DNA from: Phycisphaerales bacterium
GTDB taxonomy: Bacteria; Planctomycetota; Phycisphaerae; Phycisphaerales; UBA1924
Length of the DNA stretch: 7,134 nucleotides
Direction: 5' to 3'
NCBI GenBank assembly: GCA_016764015.1
Contig: JAESSR010000117.1
Coordinates: forward strand, 1 to 7,134
Shown here piece after piece: positions 1-5,746 of the stretch. A program made the position numbers and the translations under genes. Below the pieces are notes generated by a model. It searched no databases. It was not told the DNA's origin and was given only the letters and a program-made list of their open reading frames with translations. Position 1 is the first letter of the stretch. Every line of letters begins with the position of its first letter.

Positions 1-70
1 CCCTGATCGGACTTCCCGTCCGATCAGGATTTCGGGAAGTATGCGGCTTTATCCGAAGCCGCATGCAGTG
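1..70 (+). ncRNA. Structured RNA segment (two hairpins, one alternative pairing), 3' part of a transcript entering from the left
   Basis: Positions 2-12 and 18-28 are perfect 11-bp inverted repeats around the 5-nt loop TTCCC. Positions 33-40 (CGGGAAGT) are the exact complement of 11-18 (ACTTCCCG), so the loop and top of hairpin 1 can pair with the downstream strand instead. Positions 41-49 and 56-64 form a second perfect 9-bp stem with a 6-nt loop. These lie directly before the terminator hairpin at 71-102. No + strand gene follows before several minus-strand genes, so this is not a leader for any gene in the window. It is either the 3' UTR of a gene to the left or the end of a small RNA. I do not recognise a named RNA family. 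The 5' end is outside the window, and transcription is inferred from the terminator. Confidence 0.45.
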
Positions 71-108
71 CCGGGCATGGGAAGGCGAGAGCCCATGTCC
101 GGTTTTTT
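71..108 (+). terminator. Intrinsic terminator on the + strand
   Basis: The stem 71-81 (CCGGGCATGGG) pairs with 92-102 (CCCATGTCCGG), 11 bp with one G-U, and is followed at once by six T (103-108). The loop region can alternatively close as GGC-GAGA-GCC (84-93) with a GNRA tetraloop. This ends a rightward transcript entering from the left edge. Confidence 0.75.
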
Positions 109-136
109 CATGCCCTCTCCATATCTCACAGAGCAT

Positions 137-166
137 AAAAAATCGCCGCCCGAAAAGAGCAGCGAT
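137..166 (-). terminator. Intrinsic terminator of the downstream propeller gene (minus strand)
   Basis: Read on the minus strand, ATCGCTGC (166-159) pairs with GCGGCGAT (149-142), 8 bp with one G-U and a 9-nt loop, followed by a run of six T (142-137) that begins at the last stem base. It lies 26 bases past the stop codon at 193-195 and faces the + strand terminator at 71-108, as expected between convergent transcripts. Confidence 0.75.
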
Positions 167-192
167 ATGAGTATCCGAGATTGGAGAGTCGA

Positions 193-1908
193 TCAGCGTC
201 GACGGAATGATTTGGCGCGTAGCTCCAAACCCATCGCTGCGAGGTCATCGAGATCGATATCAAAGTCGCCATCCATATCGAATATCTCTTGCCCTGGCTC
301 GATCGTGCCACCCGGAGCTGTGCGTGCTGCAACCGCCTGCGAGAGCTCGTACCAATCTATCTTCCCGTTGTTGTTTGGATCACCGAGACGATCTTGGGTG
401 TAGATAGTCCAAGTATGATTCGCTGGCGCGCCGGTAAGTCTCCGGGACTGGCTGCCATTGAAGACTGCGGTGACACTCTGTGCGGTTTCTTGAGCACCGA
501 GCCCAAAGTGGAGCGTGTACTCATCTTGGGCTTTATAGTTCACACCCGAACGAACTTCACGAACTTGTGTTTTACCAGTATTTTTGATCTCAACACATGT
601 CCCAACTGCGAATCGGTTGGTGTCTCCGCCGACCACATTGAACCGTATCCAGTTGTTGGTTTGTGCATCAACTGAGTTGTTGATGTAGAGCTGGATTTTT
701 GTGTTGGTGCCTCCAACGATCATATCGAGATCGCCGTCGCCATCGATATCACCGACCGCGACACAGAACACATCGCTTGCTTCGTCGACACCCGCACTCG
801 GACCCTCGTCGATCAAAGGCCAGGTGCTCGAACCACGGTAAAGTCTGTTTTCGCCCTGCATGTTGCAGACATAGAGATCGAGCTCTGTGTCATTGTCAAA
901 GTCAGCGAATACCGTGCCCCAACCGACATAGTAGCTCCCTACGCCTGCAGCGAGTGTCTCATCAACATAAGCGCTCACCCCGTCATGCATAAGGAGCTTA
1001 TTGCCCTGAGGCACATTGGTGATGTACATATCAAAGTAGCCATCGAAGTTGATGTCTCCGACAGCAATCCCCATGCAATCGACATACCCGAATGAGTTTG
1101 TCTCTGCGGTGACCTCGGTAAATACGCCACCATCATTGCGGTACAGACGGTTGTTGCGTGCGCCTGCTGAGCCTTTATCTGTACCCAGATAGAGATCATC
1201 ATCACCATCGCGATCGTAATCGAAGAATGCGGTGACGAGTGTTGGGTCATTCTCAGCGTCAATCCCCATCGGCCCGGCAAGATCGGTAAATGTTCCGTCG
1301 CCGTTGTTGTGGAAGAAGAAGTTGCGCGTTGGATCACCTTGGTGCAATGTTCTGACTGCTGCGTACAGATCGAGATGGCCATCTTGATCTACATCCGCCC
1401 AACTCGCTGCGAATGATGCTTCTGAAATATCAATTCCTGCTTGAGGCGCGACATCGGTGAATGTAAAATCGCCGTTGTTTCGGTACAAGCGCGTGGGGGA
1501 CTGCCAGCCGATGATAAGTAGATCGAGATCGCCATCATTGTCGTAGTCAGCCGCGTTCATACCCGACACGACGGTATCACTTGACATGCCACAGGTGAGT
1601 GATCGATCGGTAAAGTTTCCGGTGCCATCGTTTTCGTATACACCAATACGGTTGTTTGATGATCCACCTACGATGATATCAAGATCCCCATCTCCATCGA
1701 CATCGACCATCATCAGCCCCGCACCGAACTGATCGTAGTTGAGCCCAAGGGTGTAATCGATCCCACGGGCAACCGCTTCGTTTGAGAAACTCAACGGATT
1801 CGATGCCATCACGCTTGGAGCGGTGGCTGCGAGAACCGCAAGCAACCCTATGCTGGTGTGCTTGTTTGTCATGTTGATCTTTGCGATCAGTGTGTGTTGT
1901 AATCTCAT
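193..1908 (-). CDS. Secreted FG-GAP/VCBS seven-bladed propeller protein with ASPIC/UnbV and dockerin-like C-terminus (downstream paralogue)
   Basis: This is a 571-aa predicted exported protein. A signal peptide ends near VMA35|SN. Seven calcium-loop motifs of the FG-GAP/VCBS type, DxDxDGxxD or close variants, start at residues 69, 121, 172, 230, 285, 336 and 387, which fits a seven-bladed beta-propeller. Residues about 419-490 match the ASPIC/UnbV module found in CRTAC1-like proteins (NNW...VREVRSG...LHFGLG). The C-terminus has two EF-hand loops, a canonical one at 510-521 (DPNNNGKIDWYE) and a dockerin-like one at 544-555. The likely role is Ca-dependent extracellular binding or adhesion; the ligand is unknown and no catalytic motif is seen. 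The start at 1908 is chosen for its GGAGGAGAGAG site; the frame stays open to 2040, but that stretch does not look like a signal peptide. A later ATG at 1872 (MTNKHTS...) would give a more typical signal peptide but has a weaker ribosome site. It is a tandem paralogue of the gene at 2179-3879. Confidence 0.9.
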   Translation of the reverse strand: MRLQHTLIAKINMTNKHTSIGLLAVLAATAPSVMASNPLSFSNEAVARGIDYTLGLNYDQFGAGLMMVDVDGDGDLDIIVGGSSNNRIGVYENDGTGNFTDRSLTCGMSSDTVVSGMNAADYDNDGDLDLLIIGWQSPTRLYRNNGDFTFTDVAPQAGIDISEASFAASWADVDQDGHLDLYAAVRTLHQGDPTRNFFFHNNGDGTFTDLAGPMGIDAENDPTLVTAFFDYDRDGDDDLYLGTDKGSAGARNNRLYRNDGGVFTEVTAETNSFGYVDCMGIAVGDINFDGYFDMYITNVPQGNKLLMHDGVSAYVDETLAAGVGSYYVGWGTVFADFDNDTELDLYVCNMQGENRLYRGSSTWPLIDEGPSAGVDEASDVFCVAVGDIDGDGDLDMIVGGTNTKIQLYINNSVDAQTNNWIRFNVVGGDTNRFAVGTCVEIKNTGKTQVREVRSGVNYKAQDEYTLHFGLGAQETAQSVTAVFNGSQSRRLTGAPANHTWTIYTQDRLGDPNNNGKIDWYELSQAVAARTAPGGTIEPGQEIFDMDGDFDIDLDDLAAMGLELRAKSFRRR

Positions 1909-2178
1909 TTCTCTCTCCTCCACGAAAACCGTCGATATGCAATGAGCGTATCGAGGCTCTTCATAATCCGCCTCCAGTATGCCAGAATCCCGGATAAACC
2001 GGTTGCACTGACTCGTAAAAGATACCCGAAACGAGCCCAAATAAGAAGTGATTTCTCTGTAATTATCTGTGTGGAGATCAATTTATAGTGATTTTCGGAC
2101 GCCTATCGACGCTCAACGACCCAACTATTCGCCGGACATCGATTCTGACGCCAAATGAGAAGGTGCGACACGATACTT
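1909..2178. other. 270-bp gap between the two propeller genes
   Basis: I see no convincing terminator after the upstream paralogue and no clear promoter. A minus-strand TATAAA at about 2081-2086 has no matching -35 box. A hairpin sits just above the ribosome site of the downstream gene: TCGATA (1954-1949) pairs with TATCGA (1937-1932) around an 11-nt loop, and the stem can extend by two pairs past a bulged base. Whether the two genes are co-transcribed cannot be decided from sequence. Confidence 0.4.
1911..1921 (-). promoter_or_regulatory. Strong Shine-Dalgarno site fixing the start of the downstream propeller gene
   Basis: The minus strand reads GGAGGAGAGAG from 1921 to 1911, with 8 nt between GGAGG and the ATG at 1908. 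This supports starting the 571-aa protein here rather than at the upstream in-frame codon at 2040. Confidence 0.75.
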
Positions 2179-3879
2179 CTACCTACTCGTTGGATCGACC
2201 ATCCGCAGCCCCATAAGGGCAAGATCGTTCGCGTCGATATCAAAGTCGCCATCCATATCAAATATCTCTTGGCCGGGTTGGATAAACATCCCCGGAGGCG
2301 TGCGAGCTGCGATCGCTTGGGCGAGCTCTTCTATTTCAATCTTGCCGTTGTTGTTTGGATCACCCAATCTTGATTCTGGATAAAGCGTCCAAACGGTGTT
2401 GATCGGGGCCCCTGTGAGTATGCGGAGTTCGCCGCCCGGGTAGATAACCTGAACAAGGTCTATATGTTCGACTTTGTCGAGCCCAAAGTGAAGCGTGTAC
2501 TCCTCTTGCGCTTTGTAGTTTACTCCCGAACGCACTTGGCGAACCTGTGTTGTACCACTGGCCTTGAGGTCTACGCAGGTGCCGACACCGTAGGAGTTGC
2601 CATTGTTTCCTACGACATTAAATCGAACCCAGTTGTTTACACGCAGATCAGTCGAGTAGTTGATGAACAGATTGACCCTGCCGTTGGTGTTGCCCACGAG
2701 CATATCGAGATCATTATCGCCATCGACATCGCCGACTGCGACACAGAACACATCGTTTGCGACATCAACACCGGCTTCAACCGCCTCATCAATAAGCGGC
2801 CAGGTGTCTGAGCCACGGTAAAGCCGGTTTGGGCCTTGCATATTGCATACATAAATATCAAGGTGTGTATCGTTGTCGAAATCCGCCATGACGGTTGCCC
2901 ACCCGGTGATCTTGCTCTCCACACCAGCCTCGAGCGTTTGGTCTTGGTAGGCGCTCACGCCATCGTACATCAGTAGCTTATTTCCCCGCGGTATATTGGT
3001 GAGGTACATGTCAAAGTACCCGTCGAAGTTCATGTCGCCAATTGCGATGCCCATGCAGAAAATCCACGCTTCGGCTTCTGCCTCGTAGGTTGCATTTGTA
3101 AATGTGCCGTCGCCGTTATTACGATAGAGCTTGTTGTGGAGCATGCGAATGTCTTGATCGGAGCCCTTGTCGGTTCCAATATAGATATCCTCGTCGCCAT
3201 CGCGGTCATAGTCGAAAAACACTGGCAAACACGACGGATCACCCTTTGCTTGCACACCGAGGAGCGATGCCACATCGGTAAATGTGCCATCGCCATTGTT
3301 GCGGTAGAGCTTGTTTTCGATTTCGATTCCATCGGTGAATGTGCGAACTGTTGAGTAAAGGTCCATCCACCCATCATTGTTGTAATCGCCCCATGCAGCA
3401 GCCATCGACGGTGCATCGAGATCGACACCCGCAACGGCAGCGACATTAGTGAATGTGAAGTCGCCGTTGTTTCTATAGAGTTTGCTGGGAACCTTCCATC
3501 CTGGGATATGAATATCAAGGTCTCCGTCATTATCGTAGTCGGCTGCCGATATTCCTGAGGCCATCGGCATTGCGACAATCCTTGATGTCGCTGTCCGATC
3601 GGTGAAGTGCCCGGTACCGTCGTTCTCGAAGACCCCGATCTCACCATCATCGCCGCCCGCGATCAGAATATCAAGGTCGCCATCGCCATCGAGATCAAGC
3701 AGCGCGAGCCCCGCGCCAACCTGCGCGTAGTTAAACCCAAGATCAAAGTTCACACCCCGAGCGACGGCCTCATTGACGAAGTTGAGCGGGTTTGATGCCA
3801 GCGATTGTGACGCCGTGCAGAGTACAACCAAACCGATGCCTGTAATGCTGATGATATTGAACTCTTGAATCTGTCCCAT
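2179..3879 (-). CDS. Secreted FG-GAP/VCBS seven-bladed propeller protein with ASPIC/UnbV and dockerin-like C-terminus (upstream paralogue)
   Basis: This is a 566-aa predicted exported protein with the same architecture as its neighbour at 193-1908. The hydrophobic signal ends near SLA28|SN, but its n-region (MGQIQEFNI) has no Lys or Arg, which is unusual for a Sec signal. Seven Ca-loop motifs start at residues 62, 114, 165, 223, 282, 333 and 384. The ASPIC/UnbV module spans about 416-487 (VRSGVNYKAQ, LHFGL). EF-hand loops lie at 507-518 and 541-552. Long blocks are identical to the paralogue, for example GQEIFDMDGDFDID, while the exposed segment before the EF-hands and the extreme C-termini differ. 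The start at 3879 is supported by GGGGGTGA seven bases upstream; an in-frame extension to 3975 looks non-coding. The predicted role is extracellular, calcium-dependent binding; the partner is unknown. It is transcribed first, ahead of the second copy. Confidence 0.9.
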   Translation of the reverse strand: MGQIQEFNIISITGIGLVVLCTASQSLASNPLNFVNEAVARGVNFDLGFNYAQVGAGLALLDLDGDGDLDILIAGGDDGEIGVFENDGTGHFTDRTATSRIVAMPMASGISAADYDNDGDLDIHIPGWKVPSKLYRNNGDFTFTNVAAVAGVDLDAPSMAAAWGDYNNDGWMDLYSTVRTFTDGIEIENKLYRNNGDGTFTDVASLLGVQAKGDPSCLPVFFDYDRDGDEDIYIGTDKGSDQDIRMLHNKLYRNNGDGTFTNATYEAEAEAWIFCMGIAIGDMNFDGYFDMYLTNIPRGNKLLMYDGVSAYQDQTLEAGVESKITGWATVMADFDNDTHLDIYVCNMQGPNRLYRGSDTWPLIDEAVEAGVDVANDVFCVAVGDVDGDNDLDMLVGNTNGRVNLFINYSTDLRVNNWVRFNVVGNNGNSYGVGTCVDLKASGTTQVRQVRSGVNYKAQEEYTLHFGLDKVEHIDLVQVIYPGGELRILTGAPINTVWTLYPESRLGDPNNNGKIEIEELAQAIAARTPPGMFIQPGQEIFDMDGDFDIDANDLALMGLRMVDPTSR

Positions 3880-4352
3880 TTGTGTTTCACCCCCGGAAGG
3901 CGGGTTGCCCCGCGTGATTGATAAAAACCAACTCAAGGACCACATACAAACTCGACCATTCAGTTGTACCGACATTGCAATTTACCAAGTTTTCAGGCTC
4001 GTGAAAGCAAGATATGGCAAAATTATTAAAAAACCCATACCCCGGTGTGAGGTTCGAAGCATGCTGTTTATACTTTGACCGCATGGATTGCCTCCATCAC
4101 CAAATACAAGACATGGATGTCATTAGATCGATTCGCACAGAATAAACTGTGATGACGAACAGATTCACAAGCCGACCATAAAACACTGATTAGAACCAAA
4201 TAGCACACAATTCTGTGGCGGTAGAGCGTTGTTTTTGATATTATCGAAGAGTTGGAGCTGCTCGCTGAAATGCGGACGGATTGTTTCCCAATGATCTCAT
4301 CACGGGGAGCACCCGTTTGTCAGCCAATGCTCGGCTACGGGAGACAGGAACT
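3880..4352. other. 473-bp divergent intergenic region
   Basis: This separates the minus-strand propeller genes from the + strand mini-membrane array and should hold promoters for both. No ORF here looks coding. Possible but weak elements are a + strand TATTAT (4239-4244) without a good -35, two small + strand hairpins in the array leader (4302-4316, ACGGG/CCCGT; 4322-4336, AGCC/GGCT), and a 5-bp dyad ATGGA/TCCAT at 4083-4097. An A/T-rich tract lies at about 4017-4037. I cannot name a regulator or a firm promoter. Confidence 0.4.
3887..3913 (-). promoter_or_regulatory. Ribosome site and adjacent GNRA hairpin in the leader of the upstream propeller gene
   Basis: The minus strand reads GGGGGTGA (3894-3887), one base off the GGAGGTGA core, 7 nt before the ATG. 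Just upstream, GCGGG-GCAA-CCCGC (3913-3900) is a perfect 5-bp stem with a GNRA tetraloop. Its 3' arm CCCG (3904-3901) could instead pair with CGGG (3895-3892), which includes part of the ribosome site, so the two pairings exclude each other. That this controls translation is inference. Confidence 0.45.
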
Positions 4353-4595
4353 ATGGAAAGCATCATCCACGAAATCATCAGGAGAGAGGAAGCCGTTATC
4401 CTCATCATCATCTTCACCGCGGTGACCATCATGTCGATCGTCAAGGCGTTGACCAAAATGGTCGGTCGGCTCGCAAGCGAGCGCACCCGTCGTGAGGTTG
4501 CTGCATATATCGCAGAAGGATCGATGACCCCAGAGCAGGGCGAAAAACTCCTCGCTTCAACCAAACAAAACAACGGCGGGTGTGGATGCGGCTAA
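4353..4595 (+). CDS. Mini single-pass membrane protein with SHOCT-like tail and CGCG end (array copy 1)
   Basis: This is an 80-aa protein. It has a short charged N-terminus (residues 1-13), one hydrophobic helix (about 14-32), a basic linker (Lys35, Arg39, Arg44, Arg46, Arg47), then a two-helix module REVAAYIAEGSMTPEQGEKLL (47-67, broken here only for naming) and a CGCG terminus. By the positive-inside rule the C-terminal module faces the cytoplasm. The module resembles SHOCT domains in size and in its pattern of helix, glycine turn, Thr-Pro-Glu and helix; this is resemblance, not a confirmed match. The start at 4353 is preferred over the open TTG at 4281 because it matches the length of the two paralogues, has GGGAG (4339-4343) nine bases upstream, and follows the ACAGGAA motif seen before all three copies. 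It is first in a probable operon; the gap to the next copy is 38 bp. Function is unknown. Confidence 0.8.
   Translation: MESIIHEIIRREEAVILIIIFTAVTIMSIVKALTKMVGRLASERTRREVAAYIAEGSMTPEQGEKLLASTKQNNGGCGCG
4521..4577 (+). repeat. 57-bp near-identical repeat, copy 1 (partner at 4814-4870)
   Basis: The 57 bp encoding the end of the SHOCT-like module and the linker to the CGCG tail are repeated at 4814-4870 with four differences, all at synonymous third positions (tcg/tca, cag/caa, gaa/gag, aac/aat). This indicates recent duplication or gene conversion between the first two array genes. Confidence 0.85.
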
Positions 4596-4633
4596 CAGTT
4601 GCCCAACTCTGAACCTCGCACAGGAATCTATCA

Positions 4634-4888
4634 ATGAATGAACTTACTCAATCACTCGCAAACAACCCCGGACTGCTGATCCCAATCATTGCTATCGGCG
4701 GGGGATTCCTTGTGGCAATCATTGCCATCGTCTTTGGAGCCCTCCAACGAATTTCGGTCAATACCGAACGCCAAAAATCTCTCCGAGAGATCGCCGCCTA
4801 TATCGCTGAAGGGTCAATGACCCCAGAGCAAGGCGAGAAACTCCTCGCTTCAACCAAACAAAATAACGGCAGTTGCGGGTGCGGGTAA
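4634..4888 (+). CDS. Mini single-pass membrane protein with SHOCT-like tail and CGCG end (array copy 2)
   Basis: This is an 84-aa paralogue of its two neighbours. It has a polar N-terminus (1-12), one long hydrophobic helix (about 14-37) with a GGG stretch at 22-24, a linker with Arg39, Arg46 and Lys48, the module REIAAYIAEG/SMTPEQGEKLL (51-71) and SCGCG at the end. It is identical to copy 1 from AAYIAEG through KQNNG, but its transmembrane part is closer to copy 3 (AIVFGxxxRIS). That mosaic pattern suggests exchange among the copies. AGGAA (4622-4626) lies 7 nt before the ATG; a second ATG at 4638 is out of frame. The protein is probably N-outside, C-inside, and probably co-transcribed with copies 1 and 3. 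No known function is assigned. Confidence 0.85.
   Translation: MNELTQSLANNPGLLIPIIAIGGGFLVAIIAIVFGALQRISVNTERQKSLREIAAYIAEGSMTPEQGEKLLASTKQNNGSCGCG
4814..4870 (+). repeat. 57-bp near-identical repeat, copy 2 (partner at 4521-4577)
   Basis: This is the second copy of the coding repeat described at 4521-4577. The longest uninterrupted shared run is AAACTCCTCGCTTCAACC followed by AAACAAAA. Confidence 0.85.
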
Positions 4889-4926
4889 TCGAGCTACTCC
4901 ACACCAATTGACACAGGAACATCCAA

Positions 4927-5169
4927 ATGCAAAGTGATATTGTTCAAACAATCGTAGAAAACGAAGACACCATGATCCCCTTTATGATCTTTGGAATCGG
5001 AGGAATTGTTGCAGTCGTCGCAATTGTATTCGGATCAATCCGGCGGATATCTATGAACGCCGAGCGAGAGAAAACACGCCGGGAGATCGCTGCGTATGTC
5101 GCTGAGGGGTCGATGACACCCGAGGACGGTGCACGCTTGTTGAGCGCTTCACCCGACAAACAAGTCTAA
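4927..5169 (+). CDS. Mini single-pass membrane protein with SHOCT-like tail, no CGCG end (array copy 3)
   Basis: This is an 80-aa paralogue. It has an acidic N-terminus (Asp4, Glu11, Glu13, Asp14), a hydrophobic helix at about 16-38, a strongly charged linker (RRISMNAEREKTRR, 39-52) and the module EIAAYVAEGSMTPEDGARLL (53-72). It then ends in SASPDKQV, so it lacks the Cys-Gly-Cys-Gly tail of copies 1 and 2. AGGAA (4915-4919) is 7 nt before the ATG; the gap from copy 2 is 38 bp, the same as between copies 1 and 2. The gene ends 23 bp before the convergent lipoprotein gene, and I see no hairpin terminator between them. The cytoplasmic C-terminal module may mediate oligomerisation or partner binding, but this is inferred. 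Confidence 0.83.
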   Translation: MQSDIVQTIVENEDTMIPFMIFGIGGIVAVVAIVFGSIRRISMNAEREKTRREIAAYVAEGSMTPEDGARLLSASPDKQV

Positions 5170-5192
5170 CCAATCAAGCCCGGTTCATTAAC

Positions 5193-5633
5193 TCAATATC
5201 GGCGACGCCCATGGCTGCGGTATCTTGACCCCGAACCGCGACGCCCATAATCGCTTGAGGTTGTTGGGTATGTATACCGATTCGGGTCTCGGCTCGTGCG
5301 GAATGAGCGTTGGTAGGAAAGCGTTGGACGCTCGACTTCTGGATATTCGAGCCACCCGGCGTATGGATCATTTGAACGAATATTGAGCGATTCGTCTCGG
5401 CGGGCATACTCTGGTGAATCGTTGTTTGCGTACGCAAAGAACTGTGCGTTTGCGCGTCCGGGGGAAACGATCACCGCGCTGCTTGACCCTGCGTTGCCGG
5501 CTTGGAGCCTCGGCGGCGGGGTCCAATCCCATGGGCCTGTGCTCGAGTATCGGCTCTGGGCACAGCCGCTGAGAATCACGACGGCTGCGCTCAGCGTGAT
5601 GAGACAAATCAAGTTCTTTTTTTGTATTGGCAT
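5193..5633 (-). CDS. Small lipoprotein of unknown function, Arg/Tyr-rich C-terminus
   Basis: This is a 146-aa predicted lipoprotein. The N-terminus is a clear type II signal peptide: KK at 5-6, a hydrophobic core and the lipobox LSGC with Cys24. Ala25 at the +2 position does not suggest inner-membrane retention. The mature part is low in recognisable structure: PWDWTPPP (34-41), a Ser/Ala stretch, then a tail from about 103 rich in Arg, Tyr and Ser ending HGRRRY. I do not recognise a domain. No good Shine-Dalgarno site precedes the ATG, and a stable hairpin (5644-5668) occupies the leader. It lies 113 bp downstream of nagZ on the same strand, so it may be read through from the recycling genes or have its own promoter. 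A cell-envelope role is plausible only from the lipobox and the neighbours. Confidence 0.75.
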   Translation of the reverse strand: MPIQKKNLICLITLSAAVVILSGCAQSRYSSTGPWDWTPPPRLQAGNAGSSSAVIVSPGRANAQFFAYANNDSPEYARRDESLNIRSNDPYAGWLEYPEVERPTLSYQRSFRTSRDPNRYTYPTTSSDYGRRGSGSRYRSHGRRRY

Positions 5634-5643
5634 AACAGAATCT

Positions 5644-5668
5644 AACCGACCACAAAAGCGGGTCGGCT
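5644..5668 (-). promoter_or_regulatory. Hairpin in the leader of the lipoprotein gene
   Basis: On the minus strand AGCCGACC (5668-5661) pairs with GGTCGGTT (5651-5644), 8 bp with one G-U, around a 9-nt loop. The G-U is a weaker A-C mismatch on the + strand, so the RNA form favours minus-strand transcription. It ends 10 nt before the start codon and has no T-run, so it is more likely a leader structure than a nagZ terminator. A weak promoter candidate lies upstream on the minus strand (TATAGT at 5696-5691, TTTTGC at 5718-5713, 16-bp spacing). Confidence 0.45.
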
Positions 5669-5746
5669 GCCAACATTCGGAGATGTAATCACTATAATCG
5701 GCTTGTTTTTAAGCAAAACTCGCTGTTATCGGATTCGCAACCCTGC

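Noticed and set aside
66..108. Resemblance of GTGCCGG...CATGTCCGGTT to group II intron domain V
   Set aside because: The catalytic AGC triad would read TGC, the 3'-side two-nucleotide bulge is missing, the simplest fold has a 10-nt loop, and the T-run fits a terminator better. No intron-encoded reverse transcriptase is visible in the window.
41..403. 120-aa + strand open frame at the left edge
   Set aside because: It runs through a hairpin and terminator and then antisense to the EF-hand coding region of the propeller gene; the composition is unlike a real protein.
1909..2040. N-terminal extension of the downstream propeller protein to 2040
   Set aside because: The 44 extra residues do not resemble a signal peptide and the strong SD site is just upstream of 1908.
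4017..4080. Possible minus-strand terminator with a T6 run in the leader of the upstream propeller gene
   Set aside because: The only stem before the T-run is about 4 bp with a long loop, and no minus-strand gene lies upstream for it to terminate.
4204..4232. Sigma-54-like TGGC...TTG element before the mini-membrane array
   Set aside because: The spacing between the GG and GC elements is wrong and the -12 GC is absent.
4281..4352. In-frame upstream TTG start for array copy 1
   Set aside because: It adds 24 residues absent from both paralogues and lacks a ribosome site; the ATG at 4353 fits better.
4241..4573. 110-aa minus-strand open frame opposite array copy 1
   Set aside because: It is antisense to a gene with two clear paralogues next door; the other copies have only a broken equivalent (4944-5159), and there is no recognisable protein signature.
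5690..5698. Perfect + strand TATAAT at 5693-5698
   Set aside because: There is no fitting -35 box and no + strand gene downstream; the same bases are better read as part of a minus-strand promoter, and that too is weak.
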